Assembly (NCBI GenBank): GCA_948144175.1
Contig: CANXME010002672.1
Location: 1-64,000, forward strand
Source of the DNA: Closterium sp. NIES-65
Lineage: Eukaryota > Streptophyta > Zygnematophyceae > Desmidiales > Closteriaceae
Direction of reading: 5' to 3'
DNA length: 64,000 nt
The position numbers and the translations under genes are program-made. Every line of letters begins with the position of its first letter. Position 1 is the first letter of the stretch. The notes below the pieces were generated by a model. It ran no database searches. It saw only the letters and a program-made list of their open reading frames with translations, and was not told the origin of the DNA. Of this stretch, positions 20,056 to 29,616 are shown one piece after another.

Positions 20056-23000
20056 GTACGTAGTCCCTGGTTACGTACCGGCGTTACGTATCGGGCAATA
20101 CTGCCGTGTTATCACCTCCCCACTCCCCCCAGCTCCCCAACCCCCCCTTCCTCCTCCATCCCCCTCCCTCTCTTCCCCCCCTTTCCGCTTCCCCTCCCCT
20201 CCTCCTTTTCCCCATGTCTCGCATCAAAATTCTCATTCCACTCCCCCACTCCCGGGTTTCCCCGTTTCTCCGAACTCCCTTCCAACCCCGTCATATCCCG
20301 TTCCCCTTGCGCGCGCTCTTCCCACCCCCCCGGATCCCCGTTCCCGCTTTCTCCGCTCCCCGCTTCCCCAGCCCCCCGGGTACGACCACCGCGCGCCCCA
20401 GTTGCAGGACCAGCGGAGCGACGGGGGAAGCCAGGGGCAGGGGTATGGCGGGCGATATGACGACGAGCGGGGCAGCCGATATGGCTATGACGACTATGCT
20501 CGGGTGCGTTTGTGAGATGTTATGGTTATGATGGGGGAGGCCAGGGACAGGGGTATGGGGGGGGGTATGTCGATGAGAGGGGCAGCCGATATGGCTATGA
20601 CGACTATGCTCGGGTGCGTTTGTGAGATGTTATGGTTATGATGGGGGAGGCCAGGGACAGGGGTATGGGGGGGGGTATGTCGATGAGAGGGGCAGCCGAT
20701 ATGGCTATGACGACTATGCACGGGTGCGTTTGTGAGATGTTATGGTTATGATGGGGGAGGCCAGGGACAGGGGTATGGGGGGGGGTATGTCGATGAGAGG
20801 GGCAGCCGATATGGCTATGACGACTATGCTCGGGTGCGTTTGTGAGATGTTATGGTTATGATGGGGGAGGCCAGGGACAGGGGTATGGGGGGGGGTATGT
20901 CGATGAGAGGGGCAGCCGATATGGCTATGACGACTATGCTCGGGTGCGTTTTGGAGACACTTTTGAGAACTCAGAAGGGGTATGGCGGGGGGTATGAGGG
21001 GGGGTATGGCGAAGGGTATGAGGCAGGGGTATGGCGGGCGATATGACGACGAGCGGGGGAGCCGCTATGGCTATGACGACTATGCGCGGGTGCGTGTTTA
21101 GGCAATATGGGCATGATTGTTTTGCCCAGGCTCAGCGTATTGCACATAGAAATGAAATCGATTGTCGTTAGTGTTGGCAGGTCTTTGTAACGAATTTTTA
21201 ACGGATCCTCATGTGCGGTTGCTATGTTATGGCTGATCTCGAATTGTTGTTCTGGGATGCATGACCTGCCATGGTGTATCTGATTCTTGGTGGGCTATTG
21301 TTGTGGATCCATGGCATGGCATGGCATGGCATGGCATGGCATGTCATGTCATGGCATGTGATGGTGTCATGGAGTGGCATGGCATGGCGTGGCGTGGCAT
21401 GACATGGCGTGGCGTGGCATGGCATGGCATGGCATGGCGTGGCATGGCATGGCATGGCATGGCATGGCATGGCATGGCATGGCGTGGCATGAATGTATGG
21501 ACTTGCGGATTGCATGTATGTTTGGGGTATTGGCTCGAAATGGCTGGTTCAAAATGGCTGGCTTGATTGGGTGCAGGATCGACCATATGACCGAGAGAAG
21601 GAAGAGGAGGAGGCGCGGGAGAGGGAGAGGGCGGAGCGCATACGACGAGAGGAGGAAGAGGAGAGAGGTGCGTGATGAAGTGCGGTGCGGATGAGTGGTG
21701 AGGTGAAGTGGGTGAAATTGCATGCATGAATGGCTTGGTTGGGTGCGGATTGGACTTAACGACCGAGAGAAGGAAGAGGAGGAGGAGTGGGAGGAGGAGA
21801 GGGCGGAACGCATACGACGAGAGGAGGAGGAGGAGGAGGAGGAGGAGGAGGAGGAGGAGGAGGAGGAGGAGGAGGAGGAGGAGGAGGAGGAGGAGGAGGA
21901 GGAGGAGGAGGAGGAGAGAGGTGCGTGGTGAAGGCCTGATGAGTGGTGAGGTGAGTGAGATGAGTCGGGTGCAATAGCACGCACGAGCAAACACGCACAG
22001 ACGCAACACAACGAAGGCACATGCATGTGCACATGCCACGGGCATCCTTATTGATAGAAAATCATCACCGATCATACATAAATGGGAGACGGAAAGGGTG
22101 GCTTCACCTGCTTCTTCTGAAACCATCTCACGCCCTGTATTCCCTTCGTTTTCTCTCACTGGAACCCCTCACACTGCCACGTCCCTGCCTTCCCTTCAGC
22201 CCGCCAAAAGGCAGAGGAGGAGGCAGCAGCAGAGGCCGAAGCAGCAGCGGCAGCTGCAGCAGCGGCAGCAGCAGCAGCATCGCCACCACCGGACCTGCTA
22301 TCCATGGAAGATGATCTGCTGGGCCTCGGGACAGACGCAGGGCCGGGGGCTCTGGTGCTCTACAGTGCTCCTAATGCGGATGACCTCATTTCCAAGGCGT
22401 TTCAGCAAGAGATCAGCCTTCTGGTGAGTGGGACGGGATCTCGAAATGGTGAGGGAGGGCGATTTACTGGGGCTGGGCACAAATGCAGGGCCGGGCGCTC
22501 TGGTGCTTTACATTACAGTGCTCCCACTGCACCTCCTCAGGGTCTCTCCTGACATTGACACGGGCATATCAGAGGCGTCACTCCTGGAGAAGTTGAATTC
22601 AGTGGCTCCAAGGCAGGCAAACGGGGAGGTCGACTTGGTGTCCCTGCTGCTAACGTGTCTCTCCACTTTACCCCCCTCCACCCACCCCAACCACTACCAA
22701 CCGCAGGACATTGACACTGGTACGTCAGAGGCGTCTCTCCAAGCAGGCCAACGGGGGGAGGTCGACCTGCTGGCCTTCCGTTGCATCCCTTCCCACCGAC
22801 CCCACCCACCCCATTACACACCCCAACCACTACCAACCGCAGGACATTGACACTGGCACGTCAGAGGCATCTCTCCTGGAGAAGGTGAACTCGGTGGCTC
22901 CCAAGCAGCCCAACGGGGAGGTCGACCTGCTCGCTCTGGAGGATGGACCTGTGCCCGCTGCTGCTATTCAGTTTCTTGTTTTCTTTCACCCACCCACCCA

Positions 23001-26000
23001 CCACATCCACACCACCTCCCACCCCAGGACATTGACACTGGCACTTCGGAAGCCTCTTTCCTAGAGAAGGTGAACTCGGTAGCTCCCAAGCAGCCCAACG
23101 GGGAGGTCGACTTGCTGGCCCTGCTGTAATGTGTCTCTCCACTTACCACCCTCCACCCACCCCAACCACCTCCCATTCACCAACCTCAGGACATTGACAC
23201 TAGCACGTCAGAGGCATCTCTCCTGGAGAAGGTGAATTCAGTGGCTCCAAAGCAGGCGAATGGGGAGGTCGATCTGCTGGCTCTGGTGGACGGACCTGTG
23301 CCCGCTGGTGCCGCTGCTGCTGCTGGAGGAGGATTGGGAGGGGGGTTGGATGCGACGAGTGGGGCGCTGGTGCTGGTGACACCCATGAAGGGATTCCACG
23401 CCACGTGAGTGATTGTGCTATGAAGTGATTCGGGTTTATCTTTTGTCATTGCCTCTTTGAACGGACCTGTGCCTCGCTGCTGCTGCTGCCACCGCCACCG
23501 CCACTGCTGCTTTCTCACCCCTTCGTGTCCTTTGCCTACCCTCTCGCCCTGCCCCCGTGCAGACCCACAAGGCACGGCATATGCAGGGCGTGTGAGCGGA
23601 CTATTCGATTCGGGGAGGTACCTGATTGCTCTGAACCGCCCCTGTCATGGCCCTATACCCATTCTCCCTACCCCTACCCCTGTACCCCTTCCCCTTCACC
23701 TGCAGACCCACAAGGCACGGCATATGTGGTGCTTGTGAGCGGACTATCGATTCCGGGAGGTACCTGATTGCTCTGAACCGTGACTGGCATGCCGCCTGCT
23801 TCAAGTGCTGCCACTGCCGCCTGCCCATCACTGAGATGCAGGTGAGAGAGCAGAGTAAGGGAGAGGGTTTGTGTGAGTGAGCGAGGGGGCGACAGAGTGA
23901 GTAAGTGAGTGAGTGGTGTAAAGAGTTGAAAGCTGGGGCCCTAGATGATTGCTCTGAACCGTGACTGGCATGCTGCCTGCTTCAAGTGCTGCCACTGCTG
24001 CCTGCCCATCACTGAAATACAGGTGAGAGAGTGGGGGAGGGAGTGAGAGAGCGAGTCATGTGAATGGGATGAAACATGGGTCACCACCTGATTGCCCTGA
24101 ACCGCCACTGGTGACTGCCAACCAATCACTGAAAGGCAGGTGGGAGGGAGTGGAAAAAGAGAGAGGCTGTGAGAGTGAGGGAGTGAGAGGGTTGAGAGAG
24201 AGCGAGTGACGTTGAGCAGTCGTGTGGTTCTGTGTTGTTCTTTCGAAGTGTCCTCACCAGCTACCTTTGAACGGCTGATCATTCGTGATGTTCCTGATAC
24301 AATACGTTTTTTAAGTTATTCTCTTATTTTGCTGCTCTTTTCACTGCTTTCCTGTCCCTTGCAGTGCTCTGTGAAGGAAGGTGATACTTACCACACCGAG
24401 TGCTACCGCCAGCTCTTCCACCCCAAATGCTACGTCTGCGACACTTATGTAAGTGCCTATCATAAATGATTTTTTTTTTTTAGCCGCCTTGATATGTATG
24501 GCCTTAAGAGGAACGCCTGGGACCCTTATGTAAGCACCATCCACGAAAACCTTCCCTTGTGTTCCTCTGTAATCTCCACAGATCGCCCCCAGCGAGTCTG
24601 GCATGGTCGAGTATCGACTCAACGACCTGTGGCACGCCAAGCACTGCGCCAAGCACAGCCCGTCCTCTGATGGCTCGCCCCTCTGCCACCTTTTGAGTCG
24701 ACTCAAAAGCAGACTCGCCCCTCTGCCACCTACCCCTTGTTGTTGCCATATATCCCCATATGTATGCTCCCTTGTGCCCTTCCGCAGATCGCCAACAGCG
24801 AGTCTGGCATGGTGGGGTACTGCCTTACCACCTGTGGCACGCCAAGCACCTTACCACCTGTGGCACGCCAAGCACCTTACCACCTGTGGCACGCCAAGCA
24901 CCTTACCACCTGTGGCACGCCAAGCACCTTACCACCTGTCACCGTGTGTGTGTGTATGACCCCCTCCACTGTGTGATTCTTTCAGATTGCCCCCAGCGAG
25001 TCTGGCATGGTTGAATATCGCCTCAACGACCTGTGGCACGCCAAGCACTGCGCCAAGCACAGCCCAACCACGGATGGCTCGCCCCTCTGTTCCGCCTGCA
25101 CTCGCCTCCAGGTGCCATCAGTCAGTCAGTCAATCAGTCAGTCGGTCAGACAGTCAGTCAGTCAGTCAGTCAGTCGGTCGGTCAGTCAGTCAGTCAATGG
25201 AAGGAACTGAAGGGTCTCTCCCACTTATTGCACAAGCACTGCGCCAAGCACAGCCCCTCCTCTGATAATCTGATTGCTCCTCTCTGCTCCGCCTGCACTC
25301 GCCTTCAGGTGCAGTCAGTCAATAAATCGGTCAGTCAGTCAGCCAGTCAGTCAGTCAGTAGGACTCAACAGAACTCTATCAGTCACTCCCACTAATTGCC
25401 CAAGCACTGCGCCAAGCACAGCCCAACCACGGATGGCTCGCCCCTCTGCTCCGCCTGCACTCGCCTCCAGGTGCTGTCAGTCAATAAGTCAGTCGGTCAG
25501 TCAGCACAGCTAAACAGTTATTGCTCCTCTCTGCACAAATTGCGCTAAGCACAGCCCCTTCACAGATGCCTCGCCTCTCTGCGCCTCATGACGTCTCCTC
25601 TCCCGTTTTCTTCCTCCTCCAACCCACCACATGCACGATGGTCGACACAGGCGGTAACCGCACCCTCTAGAGAGTCAGCGCTCGCCCCACTCCCTCATCC
25701 TCATAACACTCCCATGGTCCCACCTCACCTCATGGCCCTCTCTCCCCTTGCCTCTCTACCACCCTCCCCTCCCCTGCCCCCCACACCCTCCACTCCTTCC
25801 GCTTCCCTCCTGCAGCCCACCACATGCACAATGGTGGACATTGGCGGTAACCGCACGCTCTGCCCCGATTGTAACACCTGCTCCTGGCCCTCCCCTCCTG
25901 GCTCCGCGCTCTCCGCCCTCACCTCCTCCTCCTCCTCCTCCTCGCTGGGGACTCTAGTAGTAGAGGCCTCTGAATGTGCCCCTATTTTTGCCTCTGTGCT

Positions 26001-28962
26001 GAGTTTCTTCGAGGAGGTTGGGTTGGGAGCGGTGCTGAGGGGTGCTGTGGGCGTGATGGGCGACGAGCTCCCGGTGGTTACTGCTGACGTGGCGGCGTTA
26101 CAAGCTGCTGCTGAGGGCGAGAGACAGGTGAGAGGGAAGGGGTTGGGAGGTGGGGTGGAACAGAGGGGCAGAGGGTGTGAAGAGAGGGAGGGGTTGTTGA
26201 ATAAGGGAGGGAGGGGGGTGGTTACCGCGGATGTCGCGGCGTTACAAGCTGCTGTTGAGGGCGAGAGACAGGTGAGAAGGGGTGGGGGGGAGGGGGGGGC
26301 GAGGGTTGTTGAAGAGAGGGATAGAAGGTGGAGAGCGGAGGTTGTCAGAATAGGGTTGGGGGTGGGGGGGATTGGGGGATAATGGGGATTGAGAGATTTG
26401 GATGGAATGAAGTGGAGAGATGGGGAGGGGTGATTCATGTGGTATGCCTCATGTTCCTGATCCCCTTCCCATGTGGCATGCACATGAATGCATCCCTGAT
26501 CCACATGCATTCCTGGTCTGGCCTGCAAACACAATGTGAACTGTACTAGTATAATCCCACTCTCCATAAATGTGGGGATCCGTTCACAACTCACCACATG
26601 CATCCCTGCATGCGTCCCTGCATTCCTGCATGTCTGCTGGTTGCATGGGTTTATATGTACCTGTCTGCACGGTTGCTGCTTCGCTTGGCATGGCATGGCA
26701 TGGCATGGCATGGCATGGCATGGCATGGCATGGAATGGGATGACATGGCATGGTATTGCATGGCATGGAATGGGATGACATGGCATGGCATTGCATGGCG
26801 TTTCTTAACCCACCAGGGTTCATCTCGCCTGGCGGTGGTGCCTGGAGTGTGCCTCACTCAAGAAACCACCATCCAAACAGTAAGTATCATCTCATCCCTC
26901 AATATCCAAGCAGTGTTTCTGAATTCTCAAACACAACTTTCAAACAGTGAGTCTCAGTATCGTCTCACCTCTTCGACCCAGCTCTGATCCTTTCACTCAC
27001 CATCTTCGTTCCCACACCCCTCACTTTCCCCTGCCCGGTGCATATCCAGGTCGTACGAGCACCGGGATCCACAGCAGCGGCCTTTGCAGGCATCTCACAT
27101 GAAGCCAAGACACTTAACCCAAGTTTCTACCGTCTTTCCTCTCCCTTGTGTGTTTCCAGGTCGTACGAGCACCAGGGTCCACAGCAGCGGCCTTTGCAGG
27201 CATCTCACATGAAGCCAACCCTGATCTCTCACCGTCTTCGTTCCTACACCCCTCACTTCCCCTTGTGTGTTTCCAGGTCGTACGAGCACCAGGGTCAACA
27301 GCAACGGCCTTTGCAGGCATCTCGCATGAAGCGAAGACACTGACGCATGTCAACTCCACTGCCGTCTCGGGCATTGTCATTCTCTACGGCCTCCCAGCGT
27401 ATGATCCATGCCCTTCCGTAGGCTTGCCTTCATGGAAATGCGTGCATTCATCGACCACCTTGCATATGTTTGTGCATGGACCAACATGTCGTCGTGTGAG
27501 TGTATTGTGCACTGCTATCACTGCTGTCACTGACGCATGTCAACTCCACTGCCGTCTCGGGCATTTTCGTTCTCTACGGCCTCCCAGCGTATGTTCCAAC
27601 AAGGCATTCACCTTCCATGCATGTATCAATGTGCTGGATCACATGTGCCATGCATGCACCATGCATGCACCATGCACCATCCTAACCACCAACTCCACCA
27701 CACCAACCCACCCATCCCCCTCCTTCCCCACGTGCAAACCTTTCTCACCTCTTCCCTTTCACTCCTCCCATCATGCCCCTTGTATTCTCGCTTCTCATCC
27801 CTGTCCCCTTTCCCCCTGTCCTCCCCGCCCTTGTTCCCTTCCCCCCTTCCCCCCCATCACCACCAGTCCTCTGGCCGGGGCAGTCATCATAGCCAATCAG
27901 CTCATGCGTGCATTGTTCCTCCTTGATGGGTTCTGTGTCTCCTCATTACTACCCCCTTCGCCCCCCTGTCCCCTTCGCCCCTGTCCTCCTGACGCCTGTG
28001 TCCCTCCCTTGTACCCCCCACACCTGCCCCTCTCGCCCCTGTTCCTCTCGCACCTGTCTCCCTCGCCCCTGTCCCCTTCACCATCAGACCTCTAGCGGCG
28101 GCAGTCATAGCCAATCAGCTCATGCATGCATGGTTCCTTCTCGATGGTACGTCGCTCCTTGCCTTGCGTGCCTTATGTCTGTTTGGCTTTGCTCTGACTC
28201 ATAGCCAATCAGCTCATGCATGCATGGTTCCTCCTCGATGGTAAGTCCCCTTGTCTTTTCATGCCATAACTTTCCTCATGAGTCATGCATACATGGTGGT
28301 CCTGCCGATGTCTGTCTATCTCTCTCTGCTCTGGGTCATGGCCAATCAGCTCATGCACAATGCATGCATGGTTCATCCTCGATGGTACATCCCGTGCCTC
28401 GTGCATGCATTGAGTGTTGATCAAGCGCCTGCTGTCACGAGCTATGAGACATGTATGGACTTGGCTCTCACGATACTGGGTGTGTTGATCCTGGGCAGGG
28501 CACTGCAATTACCAGCAGTACCTGCTCTCAACCCTCTCCTGGCCTCGCTCCCTCCTCCTTTCCCCACAGGTGCCTTCGCTGCTCTCCCATTAAAAATCAA
28601 AGAGGCCATGTGCCAAGTTATGGCACACCTGTGGTTACAGCATTACCAGCAGCAGCTCAAACCGCCTTTTCTTCCCTTCCCTTCTCATCCCCGCAGGTGC
28701 CTTCTCAGCGCTTCCCTCAGAGATCGAGGAGGCCATGTGCCAAGTCATGGCGCACCTGTGGTTACAGCGTTACCAGCAGCAGCTCAAGAGCCCCTCTGCC
28801 TTCCAGTCTGGCTTCCTCGAGTTCTGCCTCACTCGCGTTGCCTCCGACCCCTCCCCTGCTCTGCTCGACTCGTTCCGCTCCGCCTACTCTGCTGTGGTCT
28901 TCAAGGGCCTGCTTGCCACCATTCAAACACTCCGCATGTCCAACACCCTCCCTGCTATCTAG
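19924..28962 (+). CDS. DA1-like LIM-domain peptidase-family protein, 13 exons, altered zinc site
   Basis: DA1 family proteins are ubiquitin-activated zinc peptidases that limit organ growth in plants. Proposed exons: 19924-20055, 20372-20503, 21577-21667, 22200-22423, 23190-23404, 23706-23841, 24365-24448, 24986-25111, 25816-26127, 26817-26879, 27277-27398, 28088-28146, 28697-28962 (TAG). All intron phases agree and the frame is open for 653 residues, against 532 in Arabidopsis DA1. Order: Gly/Tyr-rich N terminus; Glu/Arg-rich and poly-Ala stretches where plant DA1 has ubiquitin-interacting motifs; LIM module 1 (C272-x2-C275-x17-H293-x2-C296-x2-C299-x2-C302); LIM module 2 with LFHPKCYVC; a CxxH/CxxC/CxxC unit; and a peptidase domain with ILYGLP and [15 protein letters not shown]. 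The HEMMHAW site of DA1 is NQLMHAW here (N555, Q556, H559), removing one zinc ligand and the catalytic Glu. Binding partners may be retained, but peptidase activity is doubtful. Confidence 0.88.
20504..20943 (+). repeat. 110-bp tandem array, four copies, of the exon 2 end
   Basis: Exon 2 (20372-20503) ends in ...[14 protein letters not shown]. That exon end plus the following intron is repeated at exactly 110-bp spacing (donor GTGCGT at 20504, 20614, 20724, 20834 and 20944) with only single-base differences. A further diverged copy ends at about 21090. A degenerate palindrome (cttttgagaactcagaag) lies at 20960-20977 before it. Confidence 0.92.
21310..21490 (+). repeat. (GGCAT)n microsatellite
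   Basis: Imperfect tandem ggcat/ggcgt pentamers in two blocks (21310-21345 and 21370-21490) within the intron before exon 3. Confidence 0.9.
21577..21918 (+). repeat. DA1-like exon 3 and an expanded echo with (GAG)n
   Basis: Exon 3 (21577-21667) encodes [20 protein letters not shown] and on to the donor GAGAGAG|GTGCGT. An echo at about 21756-21918 lacks the acceptor, contains a TAA, and carries about 30 gag/gga triplets (about 21823-21914) before the same GAGAG|GTGCGT donor. The triplet expansion is thus in the non-used copy. Confidence 0.85.
22200..22423 (+). CDS. DA1-like exon 4, poly-Ala and acidic helix
   Basis: It encodes [20 protein letters not shown], further Ala, then [17 protein letters not shown] and [12 protein letters not shown] before CTG|GTGAGT. 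The [14 protein letters not shown] segment resembles the spacing of a ubiquitin-interacting helix but lacks a convincing consensus. A partial echo lies at about 22466-22545. Confidence 0.75.
22551..23404 (+). repeat. DA1-like exon 5 cluster, five copies
   Basis: The segment encoding [20 protein letters not shown] followed by [12 protein letters not shown] occurs at about 22551, 22708, 22845, 23031 and 23190. Each but the first follows a CAG acceptor. Only the last copy (23190-23404) continues to the donor CCAC|GTGAGT and keeps the phase needed for exon 6. The second copy has lost internal bases. Confidence 0.85.
23562..24140 (+). repeat. DA1-like exon 6 (LIM module 1) cluster
   Basis: The full exon 23706-23841 encodes [20 protein letters not shown] and [21 protein letters not shown] 5' echo with its own CAG acceptor lies at 23563-23650 and is truncated after LNR. 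Two 3' echoes lie at about 23944-24023 (with donor CAG|GTGAGA) and 24082-24140. Only the full copy has all six zinc ligands of the module. Confidence 0.85.
24365..24448 (+). CDS. DA1-like exon 7 (LIM module 2)
   Basis: It encodes [20 protein letters not shown] followed by KCYVCDTY between TTGCAG and TAT|GTAAGT. It aligns with the ...YHKSCYKELFHPKCDVC... part of plant DA1. This is one of the few exons without a clear full echo; only the last codons plus donor recur near 24526-24537. Confidence 0.85.
24690..24709. repeat. 20-bp perfect palindrome flanked by 17-bp direct repeats
   Basis: CTTTTGAGTCGACTCAAAAG is bounded by the 17-base direct repeat ctcgcccctctgccacc at 24674-24690 and 24714-24730. 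This arrangement could be read as an insertion with a long target duplication, or as a duplication junction. Confidence 0.95.
24823..24939 (+). repeat. 26-bp minisatellite made from exon 8 text
   Basis: Four and a half copies of ccttaccacctgtggcacgc-caagca. The cctgtggcacgccaagca part is exon 8 sequence (LWHAKH), so the array arose inside an exon echo. Confidence 0.9.
25112..25505 (+). repeat. (CAGT)n microsatellites at exon 8 donors
   Basis: cagt tetramers follow the exon 8 donor and its echo donors at about 25117-25195, 25310-25360 and 25475-25505. Each array starts within a few bases of CAG|GTGC, the 5' splice site. Confidence 0.9.
25816..26127 (+). CDS. DA1-like exon 9
   Basis: It encodes [20 protein letters not shown], a Ser-rich stretch, [20 protein letters not shown] and [20 protein letters not shown] before CAG|GTGAGA. 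It aligns in order with the DGRKLCLECL, ECQPLYLEIQEFYEGLN and VPLLLVERQALNEAMEGEK segments of plant DA1. A 5' echo (25612-25672) and a 3' echo (26219-26271, with donor) flank it. Confidence 0.85.
26690..26800 (+). repeat. (GGCAT)n microsatellite
   Basis: ggcat pentamers with a repeated ggaatgggatgacat interruption, ending 16 bases before exon 10. Confidence 0.9.
26817..26879 (+). CDS. DA1-like exon 10
   Basis: It encodes [20 protein letters not shown] and T, matching the RGLCLSEEQTV region of DA1. The donor is ACA|GTAAGT. The donor end recurs at 26938-26955 after a gaattctcaaac half-palindrome. Confidence 0.8.
27050..27593 (+). repeat. DA1-like exon 11 cluster, four copies
   Basis: The full exon 27277-27398 encodes [20 protein letters not shown] and then [19 protein letters not shown] (donor CCAGC|GTATGA). 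Two 5' copies with CCAG acceptors begin at 27050 and 27160. A 3' copy with the same donor lies at about 27527-27592. Confidence 0.85.
27867..28390 (+). repeat. DA1-like exon 12 (zinc-site) cluster, four copies, all NQ in place of HE
   Basis: The full exon is 28088-28146 ([20 protein letters not shown]; donor GATG|GTACGT). Other copies: 27867-27930 (ANQLMRALF, no donor), about 28199-28241 (donor GATG|GTAAGT) and 28335-28384. Every copy reads AAT CAG at the two positions where DA1 has His and Glu, so the change predates the duplications or was kept through them. Confidence 0.85.
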
Positions 28963-29117
28963 CCCCAACACTCCTGCAATTTTAGCCCCAATCCCCTCCC
29001 TGCAATCCAAGAGCTACAATCGACTCCTTCCGCTCCGCCTACTCAGCTGTGGTATTCAAAGGCCTCCTTGCCACTATCCAAACACTCCGCATGTCCAACA
29101 CTCTTCCCGCAGTCTAG
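28569..29117 (+). repeat. DA1-like exon 13 cluster with a duplicated stop region
   Basis: The final exon 28697-28962 encodes [20 protein letters not shown] and a 70-residue tail ending TLPAI-TAG. A 5' copy with CCACAG acceptor lies at 28569-28668. The last 100 bases including the TAG are repeated 3' of the stop at about 29018-29117. Confidence 0.85.
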
Positions 29118-29407
29118 ACTCGACAGTCAACACTCTTCTTTGGAACTAGACTCGACATTCTTCCTGCAATCTAGCCCCACATATCAACTCGCCAGCTTCG
29201 CAGCTTCTGCCTCACCACGCCTGCATCTGCTCTGCTTCTCACCCCATCTCTGCCCGCCTCTACTGCTGGTGTTCCGTATCCTTTAAGGTGCCTTAAGAGT
29301 AGACCGTTCCTGCTCCACATCCTCTCCACAAAGGTCCTTGTTTGTAGCCATTATCCATTCAAGACCAAATATTGCCTTGATCGGCTGACTTTATGCTTCG
29401 TATGTCT

Positions 29408-29413
29408 AATAAA
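29408..29413 (+). promoter_or_regulatory. Possible polyadenylation signal AATAAA
   Basis: A canonical hexamer about 450 bases after the DA1-like stop. The only support is position and orientation. Confidence 0.3.
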
Positions 29414-29616
29414 CTGTTCATCTTTGCGCTATCTCGTAAGTACCAGCTGACCTCTGCCCTCCAGTCTCTGCATCCAGGCACCTGGGACCATAATTTATCA
29501 CCAGCGTTTTTGCAGAGTGGTACATAAGGCATCCAACTATTTGCTAACCAAGCAATATATTTGGGAAAGTATATCCCAGCTCCTGACTTGCAGATTTCTC
29601 TTATATTTAGCCCTGA

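Larger units (their letters stand above)
24582..25590 (+). repeat. DA1-like exon 8 cluster, about six copies
   Basis: The full exon 24986-25111 encodes [20 protein letters not shown] and then [20 protein letters not shown] before CAG|GTGCCA. 5' copies begin at 24582 (interrupted by the palindrome at 24690) and 24788 (dissolving into a 26-bp array at 24823-24939). 3' copies lie at about 25228-25308, 25401-25470 and 25540-25590. The palindrome truncates the first copy just before the second Cys pair. Confidence 0.85.

Noticed and set aside
21756..21931. Poly-Glu protein segment as part of the DA1-like product
   Set aside because: The copy carrying it lacks an acceptor and contains TAA in frame; exon 3 at 21577-21667 keeps the correct phases.
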